A DNA stretch of 52,464 nucleotides from Pollutiaquabacter sp046052345 (GTDB lineage: Bacteria > Bacteroidota > Bacteroidia > AKYH767-A > 2013-40CM-41-45), in the NCBI GenBank assembly GCA_046052345.1, contig JBJOMN010000005.1, positions 1-52,464 of the forward strand. Direction: 5' to 3'. The first letter of the stretch is position 1. Every line of letters begins with the position of its first letter. Made by a program: the position numbers and the translations under genes. Below, piece after piece: positions 41,364 to 52,100 of this stretch. The notes beneath the pieces are model-generated. The model had not been told where the DNA came from and did not search any database. It worked only from the letters and a program-made list of their open reading frames with translations.

Positions 41364-44300
41364 ATGCCCGACTTCAACATAGATAGCAGGCCCCTGCTCC
41401 GGTCGATTCTGGTCGCCCTTTTGCTCCCAATGACAGCAATCGGGGCGATCAAGACTTCCGTGGTCAGCGGGAATTGGAGTTCGGCTGCAACGTGGAGCCC
41501 GGCTGGTGTCCCTTTATCGACAGATGACGTCATCATCGATACGGGAGATACTGTGACCATGGACGCGGCAAGGACCATCGTAAATGTCACGGTCAACAGC
41601 GGTGCCATGCTCCAATGGTCTGCAGCAGTACCCCGGATGCTCACTGTGAACGGGAACTTCGTAAACAACGGATATACGGACATGTGCGGAGATCTTCTGC
41701 TTGCGAGCGGAAGATCCGTACGATTCGGCTCCAACTCGACTTTCATCTGGAACCCTGCCAACAATACAGCCACCGGAGCGACGCTGTTCACGAACGGACT
41801 GGAAAACTTCGATACGACCAGCACTCTTGTCATCAGGAAGTGGTACGATTATACAATTCCCTTAGGGGCTGTAGCCGGATCGGTGCTTGGAAACCTGAAA
41901 GTGAACACTCCGGGGAACGGCTCAAACGTAATCGAATGGAACCAGTCGAATTACTTCCAGACATTTCCGGTAAAAGGAACCCTGACCATCGACACAGGTT
42001 GGGTTACGCTGGACCGATCCGGATCGATCTCATTGACGACACTCAAGGATGTCGTACTGACCTCGGCCAATTCCACACTCTACGGACATCACGGCAATCA
42101 TGCGGGCTCTTTCACTTTGGCGATTCGATCGCTGAACAATAACGGTGGCGTATTCAAGGGTCTGAACAACGGAACGGGAAACATACAGCTGAACGTCAGC
42201 GGAACCGTTACGAACAGCGGGAACATCAAGCTGATCAACAATTCCGGAGTGGCCAATGTTGGCAACGGCAATGCAGGAATCACGGTCAACGGACTTTTCC
42301 TGCAGACAGCAGGAGATACGCGATTCATCTACAATGTGACCACGTCCCAGTGCGGTGTATATGTGGCCAATCTTTCCCAACTGACGATAAACGGAGGCAT
42401 CTTCTTCGGACAAACGGGCATCAATACGGCCGGCGGAGTTTGCAGCTTCACCGTGAGTGGAAACCTGACGCTCGCATTTTCAAATCCTACAGACATATTC
42501 CGGGGAATCTCCCTGACCGCGATAGGCGCCAATATCAATGCCTGCGGTCTGAGAATGATTGTACGCGGGGATTTCATAACAAGCGGACCTACTACAGCCG
42601 AGTTTACATGTTCAGCCGGCCGCGGCGCGGAAACTGTCACGGTAGGCGGGAATTATTCAGTCTCCGGCCTTACGAACAATTTCAACTTCGGCGCTAACGG
42701 TGCCGCTCATAGCAACAACCTTTCGATTACCGGATCCTATAACCAGAACGGAGGCTTTGTCCATCTGTCCCGACTGGCGGGCCGTGCCAGGATACAGATC
42801 AACGGAAACATGCTACTCAATAGCGGAAGTGTTTCCCTGAAAAGCCAGTCCGGATTATCCACAGCCATTGTAAACGGCAATGTGAATGTGAGCGGCGGAT
42901 CGATGTATCTGCACTATAACACCACACAGGCGACACCTGACGCCAATTCACTGACCGTCAACGGGACTTTCAGCCACAGTAACGGAACCATCAATTTCGA
43001 CGACAATCCGACCAACTCGGGCGCATGGCATTCGATCATCATCGCAGGACCGCAATGCAACCTTAGCGGCGGCGGTGTGATCACACATGCCGGTGCGGGA
43101 ACCTCGCAATCCTTCGGGATGCTCTCGTTCGCCCGTGCAGGAACCGTAATTTACACGCGCACGAACAGCCACCTGCTGACACAGGTCAAACAACGTATAG
43201 AAAACAGATGCACGCTTAACGTTTCGTCCGGTAACATACAAGTGGCTTCCCACGGAACCGCTGCCACGGATTACTTCCGCATAAGGACCGGCGGACGACT
43301 CGAATCGAACAGCAACCAGCTTGCCTCCAATGCTTTGTTCGCAAACTGCGGCATCCAGATCGATTCAGGAGGCACCTACGCCCTGATGCGTGCAACCGGA
43401 TTTTATAACGGAACGGTAAATGCTTCGGTGAACGCGAACAGGAACATGGATTTCCTGATCGACCCCTACGGCATCGTGGAATACAACGGCATGATGAACC
43501 AGGTACTTACCGGCATCGGCCTAGGTATCGCTTCTGGAATGCAGCACCGCTACGGAATCCTAAACATTGCCTTCAGAGGTCCTTCAGGAACCTATGTCGC
43601 TCCGTCCGGCGATCAGGTTTTCGTGAGGACGCAACTGCAAGCGACTTCCGGAGAGCTGTTCCTGAACACCTTCCCGATCACGGTCATGAACGGAGCACCC
43701 TGGGCCATCGGACGTACCGGAGGCTATGTAAAAAGCGAAATGAACGACTCCGTAAACACGTCAAAAATCGTTTGGGAGAACATCCAGCCGGGAGCGCACA
43801 TCTTTCCGTTCGGGAAGGACGCTGCCACCTATCTGCCGATGACGCTGACTCCCCAGACGGAGTTTGGCACAACCGTAGCCGTTTCCACACGAGGTACTCA
43901 ACCCACGAACAATATACCGCTGCCTCCATCAGTTCCGCTTCGCGGAATTGCCGCCTGGCCGAACCCGCCGATGTTGACTCCCCTTGCCGTAGAGGAAGTC
44001 GTCGACCGGTGGTGGTGCATTGACGCCTCTCCGATCATGACGGCAGACATCACCGTTTCGTATCCAGGAGCAGAGAACACACTCCGGCCGGATGTCAGCA
44101 CAGGACTTCTTGGGATCGGAAATTGGGACGGTAACGCATGGAACATTTCCAACATGAACGATTTGGGAGTACTGAGCGGTATAGGTACGGTATCCGCTAC
44201 AGGCGTGACTCCCCTCACCCACCTCATCATCACCACGAATTCGGTGACACTGCCGGTGGATCTGCTGGATTTCACCGCTACTCCCGTGAATAACAAAAAG

Positions 44301-44819
44301 GTAGTCTTGGATTGGACAACGGCTTCGGAACGCAACAGCGACAGTTTCACGATCGAAAGAAGCCGTGACGGAGCTACGTTCAGTGCACTGTTCAGCATAC
44401 GCGCAGCAGGAAACAGTTCACAAACGCTGCCCTACCGGGAAACTGACGAGTCACCGCTCTCGGGGGACTCCTACTACAGGATACGTCAGACCGACATGGA
44501 CGGAAGCACCTCCTATTCACAGACGAGACATGTACATATCGGGGATTCCCCTGTCACCGAAAGTTTGATCCTCGAAAACATAGGCCCCAATCCTTTCTCC
44601 GGGGCCCTTAAGCTGAACGTAATAATGCGGAATGGCGGGGAACTCAGTATCCGGATGACCGATCTCGGGGGTAGGACTGTCTACCAGGAAAAAAAGAAAA
44701 CGGAACCCGGGGCATCCGTGGTGGAACTCACGGGATTAGAGTCAGTCGCAGCGGGAACTTACGTATTGCTCCTCGAATCCGAAGGAACCGTAATCACCCG
44801 CAAGGCTTTTAAACAATGA
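41364..44819 (+). CDS. Large surface protein (1151 residues) with beta-helix-like repeats and T9SS sorting domain
   Basis: A signal-like segment (about 10-28) is followed by SGNWSSAATWSPAGVP, a motif frequent at the start of Bacteroidota surface proteins. About 850 residues of short Asn/Gly/Ser/Thr-rich strands (LTVNGNFVNNG, LSITGSYNQNGG types) suggest a right-handed beta-helix. An FN3-like domain follows (about 960-1065, LLDFTATPVNNKKVVLDW, FTIERSRDGATF). The C-terminus, from GPNPFSGALKL to TRKAFKQ, is a type A T9SS sorting domain. Probably an adhesin or matrix protein. It lies between the two GRQRxRM membrane proteins. Confidence 0.85.
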   Translation: MPDFNIDSRPLLRSILVALLLPMTAIGAIKTSVVSGNWSSAATWSPAGVPLSTDDVIIDTGDTVTMDAARTIVNVTVNSGAMLQWSAAVPRMLTVNGNFVNNGYTDMCGDLLLASGRSVRFGSNSTFIWNPANNTATGATLFTNGLENFDTTSTLVIRKWYDYTIPLGAVAGSVLGNLKVNTPGNGSNVIEWNQSNYFQTFPVKGTLTIDTGWVTLDRSGSISLTTLKDVVLTSANSTLYGHHGNHAGSFTLAIRSLNNNGGVFKGLNNGTGNIQLNVSGTVTNSGNIKLINNSGVANVGNGNAGITVNGLFLQTAGDTRFIYNVTTSQCGVYVANLSQLTINGGIFFGQTGINTAGGVCSFTVSGNLTLAFSNPTDIFRGISLTAIGANINACGLRMIVRGDFITSGPTTAEFTCSAGRGAETVTVGGNYSVSGLTNNFNFGANGAAHSNNLSITGSYNQNGGFVHLSRLAGRARIQINGNMLLNSGSVSLKSQSGLSTAIVNGNVNVSGGSMYLHYNTTQATPDANSLTVNGTFSHSNGTINFDDNPTNSGAWHSIIIAGPQCNLSGGGVITHAGAGTSQSFGMLSFARAGTVIYTRTNSHLLTQVKQRIENRCTLNVSSGNIQVASHGTAATDYFRIRTGGRLESNSNQLASNALFANCGIQIDSGGTYALMRATGFYNGTVNASVNANRNMDFLIDPYGIVEYNGMMNQVLTGIGLGIASGMQHRYGILNIAFRGPSGTYVAPSGDQVFVRTQLQATSGELFLNTFPITVMNGAPWAIGRTGGYVKSEMNDSVNTSKIVWENIQPGAHIFPFGKDAATYLPMTLTPQTEFGTTVAVSTRGTQPTNNIPLPPSVPLRGIAAWPNPPMLTPLAVEEVVDRWWCIDASPIMTADITVSYPGAENTLRPDVSTGLLGIGNWDGNAWNISNMNDLGVLSGIGTVSATGVTPLTHLIITTNSVTLPVDLLDFTATPVNNKKVVLDWTTASERNSDSFTIERSRDGATFSALFSIRAAGNSSQTLPYRETDESPLSGDSYYRIRQTDMDGSTSYSQTRHVHIGDSPVTESLILENIGPNPFSGALKLNVIMRNGGELSIRMTDLGGRTVYQEKKKTEPGASVVELTGLESVAAGTYVLLLESEGTVITRKAFKQ

Positions 44820-44826
44820 CAGAAGT

Positions 44827-46170
44827 ATGAAACGAAGTAACCGACTCAGGGGCAGACAACGGCAGCGGATGTCCAACAGAATGGTACTTGCGGCCGCCGC
44901 CGCCGGAATTTCCGTTGGAATAGGTCTTGGCTGGCTGGTCTACATGAATTTCGAGGACATTGAAGAAAGCAAAGCGACGGAAAGCCGAAATGCAGCCACT
45001 GGAGCAGGTGACGGAGAAATACTCTGTGAATTCACCTGGGAGAAGGATCCCGTCACTGCCGCTACGCTGGGGCCGGACGGGATATCCGCAGGACTCGATG
45101 CACATTGTGCGCGTAACGGAAGCGGATTCACCATGGGATTGGCACCGGGAAAACGCGGAAAAGGCATTGACCTTGTTCTCGAATCAAACGAGCTCTTCGA
45201 CCAGGACGGTATCGACATACGCATCGATTACAGGGGCGGAGAAAAGGACGGATATTTCGTCAGCCGGGGAATCAATTTCTATTTCGGCGTAGAGGACGGT
45301 TTTCTTTCCGCATGTTACCGCGTGGAGGGTGAAAGAGGGGATGCATCGGTCATCAAAGCGAAAACTGACTATGAGATACTGCAAGATGACGTGTTCAGGA
45401 CGTACGGCTTCTCCTACTCTCCTGTCACCGGGAAATGCGAATTGACCGTGAACGGAGTTCCTGTCTGGACCCGTCAGGGGACAGCGCAGAGGGCTATGTA
45501 TTGGAAAAATGCCGGCCGTGTCATGATCGGAAAGAATCTGGACGGGAACGGCCGCGATATAGCGTTATTGGACAATCTGGTGATACGCAGTAACGGAAAC
45601 CTGAATCCTCTGGCCGAATCGCTACTCAACTTCATGGTGGAGACTGCAAACGGAAAAGCGCGTATCCATTTCACCGTAATGGACGAAGCCTTGGTATCCT
45701 CCTTTACCGTAGAACGATCGGAAGACGGATTCAAGTTCTCGAAGCTGAACAGTTTTCCGCCGGGTCCACAATTCAAGGCCGAGGACGAATATGTGCTGTC
45801 GGACGAGTCTGTCACGGAAGCGGCAGTGATCTATTACCGGTTACGCCAGGATTTCCGGAACGGAAAGCATGTCATCCATCCCGTTTCGGCAGTGCGCATG
45901 AAGTCCGACAAGAAATTCAGCATAGAACGGGTGAACCCGACGATTTTCACCAGCAATTTCAGCATCTCCTACTTCCTCCCAGCCGCCGGAAGAGTGTGGA
46001 TCCAGCTGCAGGACAATCAGGGGAAGGTGGTCGGATCGAAGACCTTCGAGGCACGCGAGGGAAAGAACGTGTACACCTATTATGACGAAGGAAAACTGGT
46101 CGCCGGCACGTATACGATCAACCTCATGCACAACAACCGAAAGGCCTCTGTACAGATCATAAAATCCTGA
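44827..46170 (+). CDS. Membrane-anchored LamG-like protein with FN3-like and sorting-domain-like C-terminus
   Basis: 447 residues. The N-terminus NRLRGRQRQRMSNRM plus a transmembrane segment (about 20-40) resembles the small protein at 41063. A concanavalin/LamG-like beta sandwich (about 65-250; KGIDLVLESNELFD, ITLDN-like LLDNLVIRS) is followed by an FN3-like part (SFTVERSEDGFKFSKL), clearly similar to the adjacent 1151-residue protein. It ends in a T9SS-CTD-like region (VNPTIFTSNFSISY ... ASVQIIKS). A non-cleaved anchor with a sorting domain would be unusual, so the anchor may be cleaved after all. The gene follows the adhesin by seven bases. Confidence 0.75.
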   Translation: MKRSNRLRGRQRQRMSNRMVLAAAAAGISVGIGLGWLVYMNFEDIEESKATESRNAATGAGDGEILCEFTWEKDPVTAATLGPDGISAGLDAHCARNGSGFTMGLAPGKRGKGIDLVLESNELFDQDGIDIRIDYRGGEKDGYFVSRGINFYFGVEDGFLSACYRVEGERGDASVIKAKTDYEILQDDVFRTYGFSYSPVTGKCELTVNGVPVWTRQGTAQRAMYWKNAGRVMIGKNLDGNGRDIALLDNLVIRSNGNLNPLAESLLNFMVETANGKARIHFTVMDEALVSSFTVERSEDGFKFSKLNSFPPGPQFKAEDEYVLSDESVTEAAVIYYRLRQDFRNGKHVIHPVSAVRMKSDKKFSIERVNPTIFTSNFSISYFLPAAGRVWIQLQDNQGKVVGSKTFEAREGKNVYTYYDEGKLVAGTYTINLMHNNRKASVQIIKS

Positions 46171-46192
46171 GATGCCGGACATGAAAATAAAA

Positions 46193-46219
46193 AGCGCCCT
46201 GATCGGGGCGCTTTTTTTT
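46193..46219. terminator. Bidirectional intrinsic terminator
   Basis: AGCGCCC and GGGCGCT pair around a short loop (46193-46212), with eight T on the plus strand and five T plus more on the minus strand. It serves both the 44827 gene and the convergent PorE-like gene. Confidence 0.93.
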
Positions 46220-46242
46220 ATTTATCCGGAGACCGTCAGACG

Positions 46243-48162
46243 TCAAAGCTTCTTGTCGATTCGGACGACTTTGAACTCTGTACGACGGTTCGCCTGATGC
46301 TCCTCCTCTGTGCAGATGACGCCATTGTCGCACTGGTTGACCAACTGGGATTCTCCGTATCCGACAGCGGTGATGCGTTCTTTTGCGATACCGTGGGCTA
46401 CAATGTAGGCAACAGCGGCATCAGCTCGCTTTTGGGAGAGGTCCATATTGTATTTGTCGTCAGCCCTGGAATCGGTATGAGAACCAAGTTCGATACTGAT
46501 GTTGGGGTTTTCCTTCAGGATCTGTACAAGCTTGTCAAGTCCTTGGGACGCATCGGCCCTAATCTCCCACTTATTGAGGTCATAATAGATGTTCTCGAGC
46601 ACGATCGGCTTGTTGACGACAATCTCCTCCAGCTCCAGCTTCAGGCTCACGAACATGTTTTCACTCTGTCGCTTTCCTACGGTGGAAACCTCTTCCGAAT
46701 TGGTGAAATAGCCGTCGCGGGTACCTGCGACACTGTAGTCCGTATTGGGATCCAGCTTGAATTTGAATGTTCCGTCAAGCCAGGAGACAGCCGTATCGAC
46801 ACGTCCGGTGGTAAGGTTCCTCAACTCGACCAGCACATCTTCGACAGGCTCCTGCGTGACCTTATTGACAGCCATACCCTGCAGGGTGAAACGGATATCC
46901 TGAAAGAAGACGTGATACAGATGATCGAGCTCGGAGTCGGAATTATCCCTGTTGCTGGAGAAATAACCTTCGTTTCCGTCACGGCTGATAGCAACCCCGA
47001 AATCATCGAAACTGCTGTTGAATGGATAACCGACATTGACCGGCTTGCCGATCTGTCCTTCCATCATCTTGGCACGGTATATATCCAGGCCACCCATTCC
47101 GCATGCCCCGTCTGTGCTGTAAAAGAAAAGACTGTCTTTGTATACGGATGGAAACACCTCGTTGCCTGCGGTGTTGACCTCAGGACCCAGATTCACCGGA
47201 TCTCCCCATACACCGTTCAGCTTTCTGCTGAACCAGATGTCGCTTCCGCCCATTCCACCGGCCCTGTCACTTGCGAAATAGATGGTATTACCGTCAAAGC
47301 TGAGGGCGGGATGACCTGTGTTGTGGTCACCTGTGCTGAAGGGCAGTTCCGTCAAACCGGTCCAAACGGTATCCTTGCGGTACATCTGGTACAATTTGAA
47401 GTTGACTACGTCCTGCGTGGTCTTTCCCACCTTTTTCTTGACGTAATTGTTACGCGTCAGATAAAGCGTGTCTCCTGCAGCATTGATGGCGACCGGGCCG
47501 TCGTGGTAGATGCCGTTGATTTCTCCTGAGAATTTCTGCGGAGCTGCCGTATCGGATTTCGCATAATAGACATCCAGGTAGGTCCGGCCTGTCCAGTCAT
47601 AGCGGTTCCAGTTGGTGAGTTTTCCGCGGTCGCTGACGAACAGGATTCCGTCTTTGTAATACAAAGGAGAGAAATTGCTTTCGGTACCGGTATTGATCTT
47701 GCTGTGCTCGACCAGATACTGCATGCTGTCCTGCTGCCAGGCGCCGATACTGTCGCAACTGGAAAGCAAGGTCTTGCCGGATGCATCCAGGCTGTCTGTA
47801 CCGTTGAGTATGACCCGGGCGTCCTCATAGCGGCCTGCGGTCATCAGCAGGCTGGCGTAACGCTGACGCTCGTTGCGGTCTGCTTTCACGGCTGTATCCT
47901 TGACGACAGATCCGTAATACTGCAACGCTTTCTTGGTGTTATTCATACGCAGGTAACACGAGGCGAGTCTGCGTTGTGCCTGGCTCCTGTGGGGGCTATC
48001 CAGCGCCTTTTCATATTCCTTCACGGCCTCGCTATAGGCCATGTTGTCATACAGACGGTTGCCCTGACGCATATGGTAGCTGGCGCACCCTTGAAAGAGA
48101 AGCATGGACACCGCCGCTGCGAACACGGACTTTGCAACACCTTTAACAGAGAGGATATTCAT
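46243..48162 (-). CDS. porE: PorE-like lipoprotein: TPR - beta-propeller - CRD - OmpA
   Basis: 639 residues. Lipobox LLFQGC with Cys26. TPR region about 30-115 (YSEAVKEYEKALDS), PD40-type propeller about 150-420 (LSFDGNTIYFASDRAGGMGGSD), a carboxypeptidase-regulatory-like domain about 425-500 (MAVNKVTQEPVEDVLVEL) and an OmpA-like peptidoglycan-binding domain about 525-639 (ELGSHTDSRADD, NRRTEFKVV). This order is that of Porphyromonas PorE (PG1058), a T9SS component linking the machine to the cell wall. Third gene of the SprB-SprF-PorE operon, 41 bases after SprF. Confidence 0.9.
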   Translation of the reverse strand: MNILSVKGVAKSVFAAAVSMLLFQGCASYHMRQGNRLYDNMAYSEAVKEYEKALDSPHRSQAQRRLASCYLRMNNTKKALQYYGSVVKDTAVKADRNERQRYASLLMTAGRYEDARVILNGTDSLDASGKTLLSSCDSIGAWQQDSMQYLVEHSKINTGTESNFSPLYYKDGILFVSDRGKLTNWNRYDWTGRTYLDVYYAKSDTAAPQKFSGEINGIYHDGPVAINAAGDTLYLTRNNYVKKKVGKTTQDVVNFKLYQMYRKDTVWTGLTELPFSTGDHNTGHPALSFDGNTIYFASDRAGGMGGSDIWFSRKLNGVWGDPVNLGPEVNTAGNEVFPSVYKDSLFFYSTDGACGMGGLDIYRAKMMEGQIGKPVNVGYPFNSSFDDFGVAISRDGNEGYFSSNRDNSDSELDHLYHVFFQDIRFTLQGMAVNKVTQEPVEDVLVELRNLTTGRVDTAVSWLDGTFKFKLDPNTDYSVAGTRDGYFTNSEEVSTVGKRQSENMFVSLKLELEEIVVNKPIVLENIYYDLNKWEIRADASQGLDKLVQILKENPNISIELGSHTDSRADDKYNMDLSQKRADAAVAYIVAHGIAKERITAVGYGESQLVNQCDNGVICTEEEHQANRRTEFKVVRIDKKL

Positions 48163-48203
48163 GGGAATCCCTTTTAAGTCGTTTGTTGGTTGTAGTTAGG
48201 TTT

Positions 48204-49148
48204 TCAGAAGTAACGCGGCGTCTTCATCTTCATGATATCATAGCCGAAGTCATAGCCGACCATGAATTCATGAGACCCTGCGCTGTAATCCTTTATGTCC
48301 GAAAACGTGAAGTCATAGCTGTATCCGATGCGCAACTTGCGGTTGACCTGGAATTCCAGCAGGCCTACGAGAGCATCTCCGGTACGGTAGCTGGCACCGA
48401 CCCACAGCATATTGGCGAGCAGGAAGTTCAGGTTGATATCCGCCTCCAGCGGCGCATTACCGACGTACTTCAGAAGAAAGCTTGGCTTCATGACAACATC
48501 GGGATTTAGCTCGAATACGGTTCCGGCAGTGAGGAAGAAATGCTGGACCTGCCGGGGCACGAATTCGTTGCCGGTCAGTTTGACACTCAGTGCCTTTTCA
48601 GGATCATAACTGATCAGCGTAGGAGCGGAAATTCCGGCGTAGTACTTCCGGGTGTACAGGTAAGCACCGGCTCCTACGTTGGGCAGAAACCTGGAAACCT
48701 TGTCGGCGGCGAAAACCTGGTCGTTCGAGTCCCAAAGATTAAGATCGCTGTTCTTGCAGGTATAGTACCCACCGCCGGCGCGAAGTCCCAGGCTTAGCTT
48801 CATCTCACTGTTCAGTGGCAGGTGGTAGGCACCGTTCGCATAGACGTCCGTCCGCCCCGTCACTCCGATCTTGTCGTGAGATATCAGGGCGCCCCATCCG
48901 AAGTTGGTAAGACCCAGCGGACCGTGGATGCTGCCGACCTGGGTGACCGGTGCACCATCGAAATTCACCCACTGGTTCCTGTAAAGCAGGGAGCTCATCA
49001 TGTAATCCTGGCTGCCTGCGTAAGCAGGATTGAGCAGCAGGTGGTTGAACATGTACTGGCTGACCAGTATGTCCTGCTGGGCGACAACAGGACGCAGACC
49101 TGTTAACAGCAACGCAGCCGTAAGGAGTTTATGGAGGATAGGTCTCAT
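48204..49148 (-). CDS. sprF: PorP/SprF-family T9SS outer-membrane protein
   Basis: 314 residues with a signal peptide (ending VVAQ). QYMFNHLLLNPAYAGS (about 31-46) is the signature start of the PorP/SprF family, and RNQWVNFDGAP follows as expected. The rest is a beta-barrel ending in DFGYDIMKMKTPRYF. SprF-type proteins are needed to export adjacent adhesins with type B sorting domains, here the SprB-repeat protein directly upstream in the operon. The symbol sprF is given by family and context. Confidence 0.92.
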   Translation of the reverse strand: MRPILHKLLTAALLLTGLRPVVAQQDILVSQYMFNHLLLNPAYAGSQDYMMSSLLYRNQWVNFDGAPVTQVGSIHGPLGLTNFGWGALISHDKIGVTGRTDVYANGAYHLPLNSEMKLSLGLRAGGGYYTCKNSDLNLWDSNDQVFAADKVSRFLPNVGAGAYLYTRKYYAGISAPTLISYDPEKALSVKLTGNEFVPRQVQHFFLTAGTVFELNPDVVMKPSFLLKYVGNAPLEADINLNFLLANMLWVGASYRTGDALVGLLEFQVNRKLRIGYSYDFTFSDIKDYSAGSHEFMVGYDFGYDIMKMKTPRYF

Positions 49149-49196
49149 CGTTTTTTAGCTATGGCTTCGTACGGATAAATGACAGTTTGGTTTTCT

Positions 49197-52100
49197 TCAG
49201 CGGCGGATATCTACAAACGTGTTGGCACGGAAATCGGATTTATTATCGATGAAGATCACGAAATAGGTGCCCTCCGGCAACGGATCACCGTTGTTGTTCT
49301 GTCCGTACCACTCGTGGCCGGTGTAATTCTCCTTGCTGTAGACTTCGTTGCCCCAGCGGTTGAATACCTTCAAGGTGTTTTCGGGGTATTTGTCAGCGCC
49401 CCGCACTTCAAAATCATCGTTTCTGCCGTCATTGTTCGGCGAGAAGCCGGATGGCATGCCGAAATCACAACCTTCCAATCCTACCGTGATGTTCTGGGTG
49501 GTGTCACAGCCGTTGGCGTCTGTAACAAGCACGACATAGTCTCCCGGCGCAGCGGGACGCAAGGTGTCGCCGTTACCTGTGGATGGCCCCGTCCAAAGGT
49601 AAGTATACGGCGGAGTTCCCCCGACCGGAGCGACAAAGGCCACGCCGTTAAGCGTGGCACAAGGTGCAGCGACACTGCCGGAATTAGCACCTGATATATC
49701 CAAAGAAGAAGGCTCAGTGATTGTGACATCGAAGGTGGTGGTGCAATTGTTCACGTCCGTCACATATACGGTATACGTGCCTGCGTCGAGATCCGTGAAC
49801 ACCGGACTGCTCTGGAAGTTGGAGTTATCGATGGAATACTCATAGGGTGCAGTCCCCCCCGTAGCATCCGCGGTAATACTTCCGCTGCTATATCCGTTAC
49901 AATCGGCTGAACCCACCGAGGAAGCGCTGCCGGAAAGCACAGAAACCGGCTGACCGATGGTGACCCCCTGCATGACCATGCAGCCGTTGGTGTCGCGCAC
50001 GGTGATGTTATAGTTGCCTGCTGCCAAACCGGGGAAGGTAGGGCTCGACTGATAGGTAGTGCCTCCGTTGATGGAGTACTGGTAGGGAGCCGTACTGCCA
50101 CTCGCATTGATTGTGACTTCTCCGGATGAATTTCCGTTGCAATCCACATCCTGCTGTGTTCCTACCGAGGATGACAGCAGCGAAGGCTCATCGATACGGA
50201 TGGCGGCGATAGCCGTACATCCGTTCACATCCGTGACTGTCACGACGAATGTGTCCACGGAAACCCCTGTAATCACAGCCGTGGTTCCACCGTTGGTCCA
50301 TGAGTAAGAATACGGCGCGGAACCTCCGGACGCTACGACTTCTATGGTACCGTCTACCCCGCCATTGCAGGAGACGTTGACTCCGCCATAGAATTCCAGA
50401 CTGAAGATGGTATCTGTAACCAGTTGGGTGGGTTCGGTAATTGTGACACTCTGCGTCTCCGAGCAACCTTTCGCATCAGTGATGGTGACGCTGTATGTAC
50501 CGGGGGCCAATCCGTTGACATCCTCCGTTGTTGCAGTGTTGCTCCACACATACGTATAACCCTGTGTCCCGCCCGATACCGTCAGGTCGATACTGCCGTC
50601 ATTGGCTCCGAAACAGGAGATGTTGTTGCCGGAAGGATACGATGAGGCCACGGTAGAGGCCGTAAGCTGGGTGGGTTCAAGGATCGTGAGGGAGTCCGTG
50701 GTCTGGCAAAGGTTGGCATCCAGTATGAGGACGGCATAGCTCCCTGCTGTCAAGTTACTGATGCTGTCGTTGGTAGAACCGTTTGACCAGAAATATGAAT
50801 AAGGAGGTGTTCCGCCGTTCGTATTGGATACGGCACTACCTGTCGCGGTACCGTAACAGAGCGCATCGCTGGTAATGGATAATCCTGCCAGAAGCTGGTT
50901 CGGCTGAGAAAGCGTACTAAGTGTATCGCCCGTACAGCCGTTGTAGTCGACTACATATACGGAGACGTTACCGGCGGCTAGGCTGTCTGCCGTCTGCGTG
51001 GTGTCGCCGTTCGACCACAGGTAGGTGAAGGGAGGTGTTCCGCCGACCACGGATACTGTCGCAGATCCGGTGGCATCGCCGTAACAGGCTATGTTGGTGA
51101 AACCGATGGTCGTGGAGGAGATCAACGGCACCAGCGTATCAGGCTCCGTAAGGGTAATGGTATCGTTGGTTATACAACCGTTCGCATCGACGACGTCCAG
51201 GAGGTAGAAACCTGCGAAGAGGTTCGTCAATGAATCAGTAGTGGCTCCTCCTGGACTCCAGGTGTAATTGTAAGGAGGTGTGCCGCCGGTGACCGAGGAG
51301 AATATCCTTCCCGAATTCTCCCCTTTGCAGGCGATGTTATAACCGTTCCCGAAAACAGGGCTGGTGAGCGATGCCGCCAGGGAGTCCGGTTCTGTCAGCG
51401 TGACGGACAACAACGCTGTACATCCTAAGGTATCCGTGACCGTCACATCGTAGACGCCGGCCGGCACATTGTTAAGGTCTTCTGTAATATCACCATTCGA
51501 CCAAGAGAAGAAATACGGCGGCGTGCCGCCCTGCACCTGGATATCGATATATCCGTCCGAAAGTCCGTTACAGCTTATATTGTAAAGCCCGGCAAACAGC
51601 GAAGTGCCGATCAGCGACAGCGAAAGGGAGTCGGGCTCCGTTACGAAGGTGTTGGCTATTGCGGAACAACCGTTACTGTCAACTATGGAAACCTCGAGCG
51701 GCCCTGCCGGCAACCCGATGATTGTCGAGTCGATGCCGCCGTTGGACCAGAGATAGGTGTACGGAGGAATGCCCCCTTGTACAAGAACGGTTACCTGTCC
51801 ATCCGACCCGCCGTAACAGGATACGTTCGTCACATTGAACTGAGTACCTGAAATGAGCGGATCCAGGGTGGTAGGCTCATCGATACGTTGCTGGAACTGG
51901 GCGGTACAGCCAAGACTGTCTGTAACCGTGAGCGTATAAATGCCGGCAGCCACCTGTGTGAGGTCTTGTGTGGTTGCGCCGTTGGACCAGACGTAGGCAT
52001 AAGGCGGAGTACCACCTGTTACGTCCATGTCCGCTGCGCCGGTGAATTCTCCGTTACACGCCACATCGGTAATTGAAACCGGGAAAGGTGTAAGCGTCGC

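Noticed and set aside
46297..47529. A 410-codon open frame opposite the PorE-like gene
   Set aside because: Antisense shadow of a well-supported coding region; no recognisable domain. The long frames opposite uvrA (25160-26479) and the 30184 kinase (31120-32550) were rejected for the same reason.
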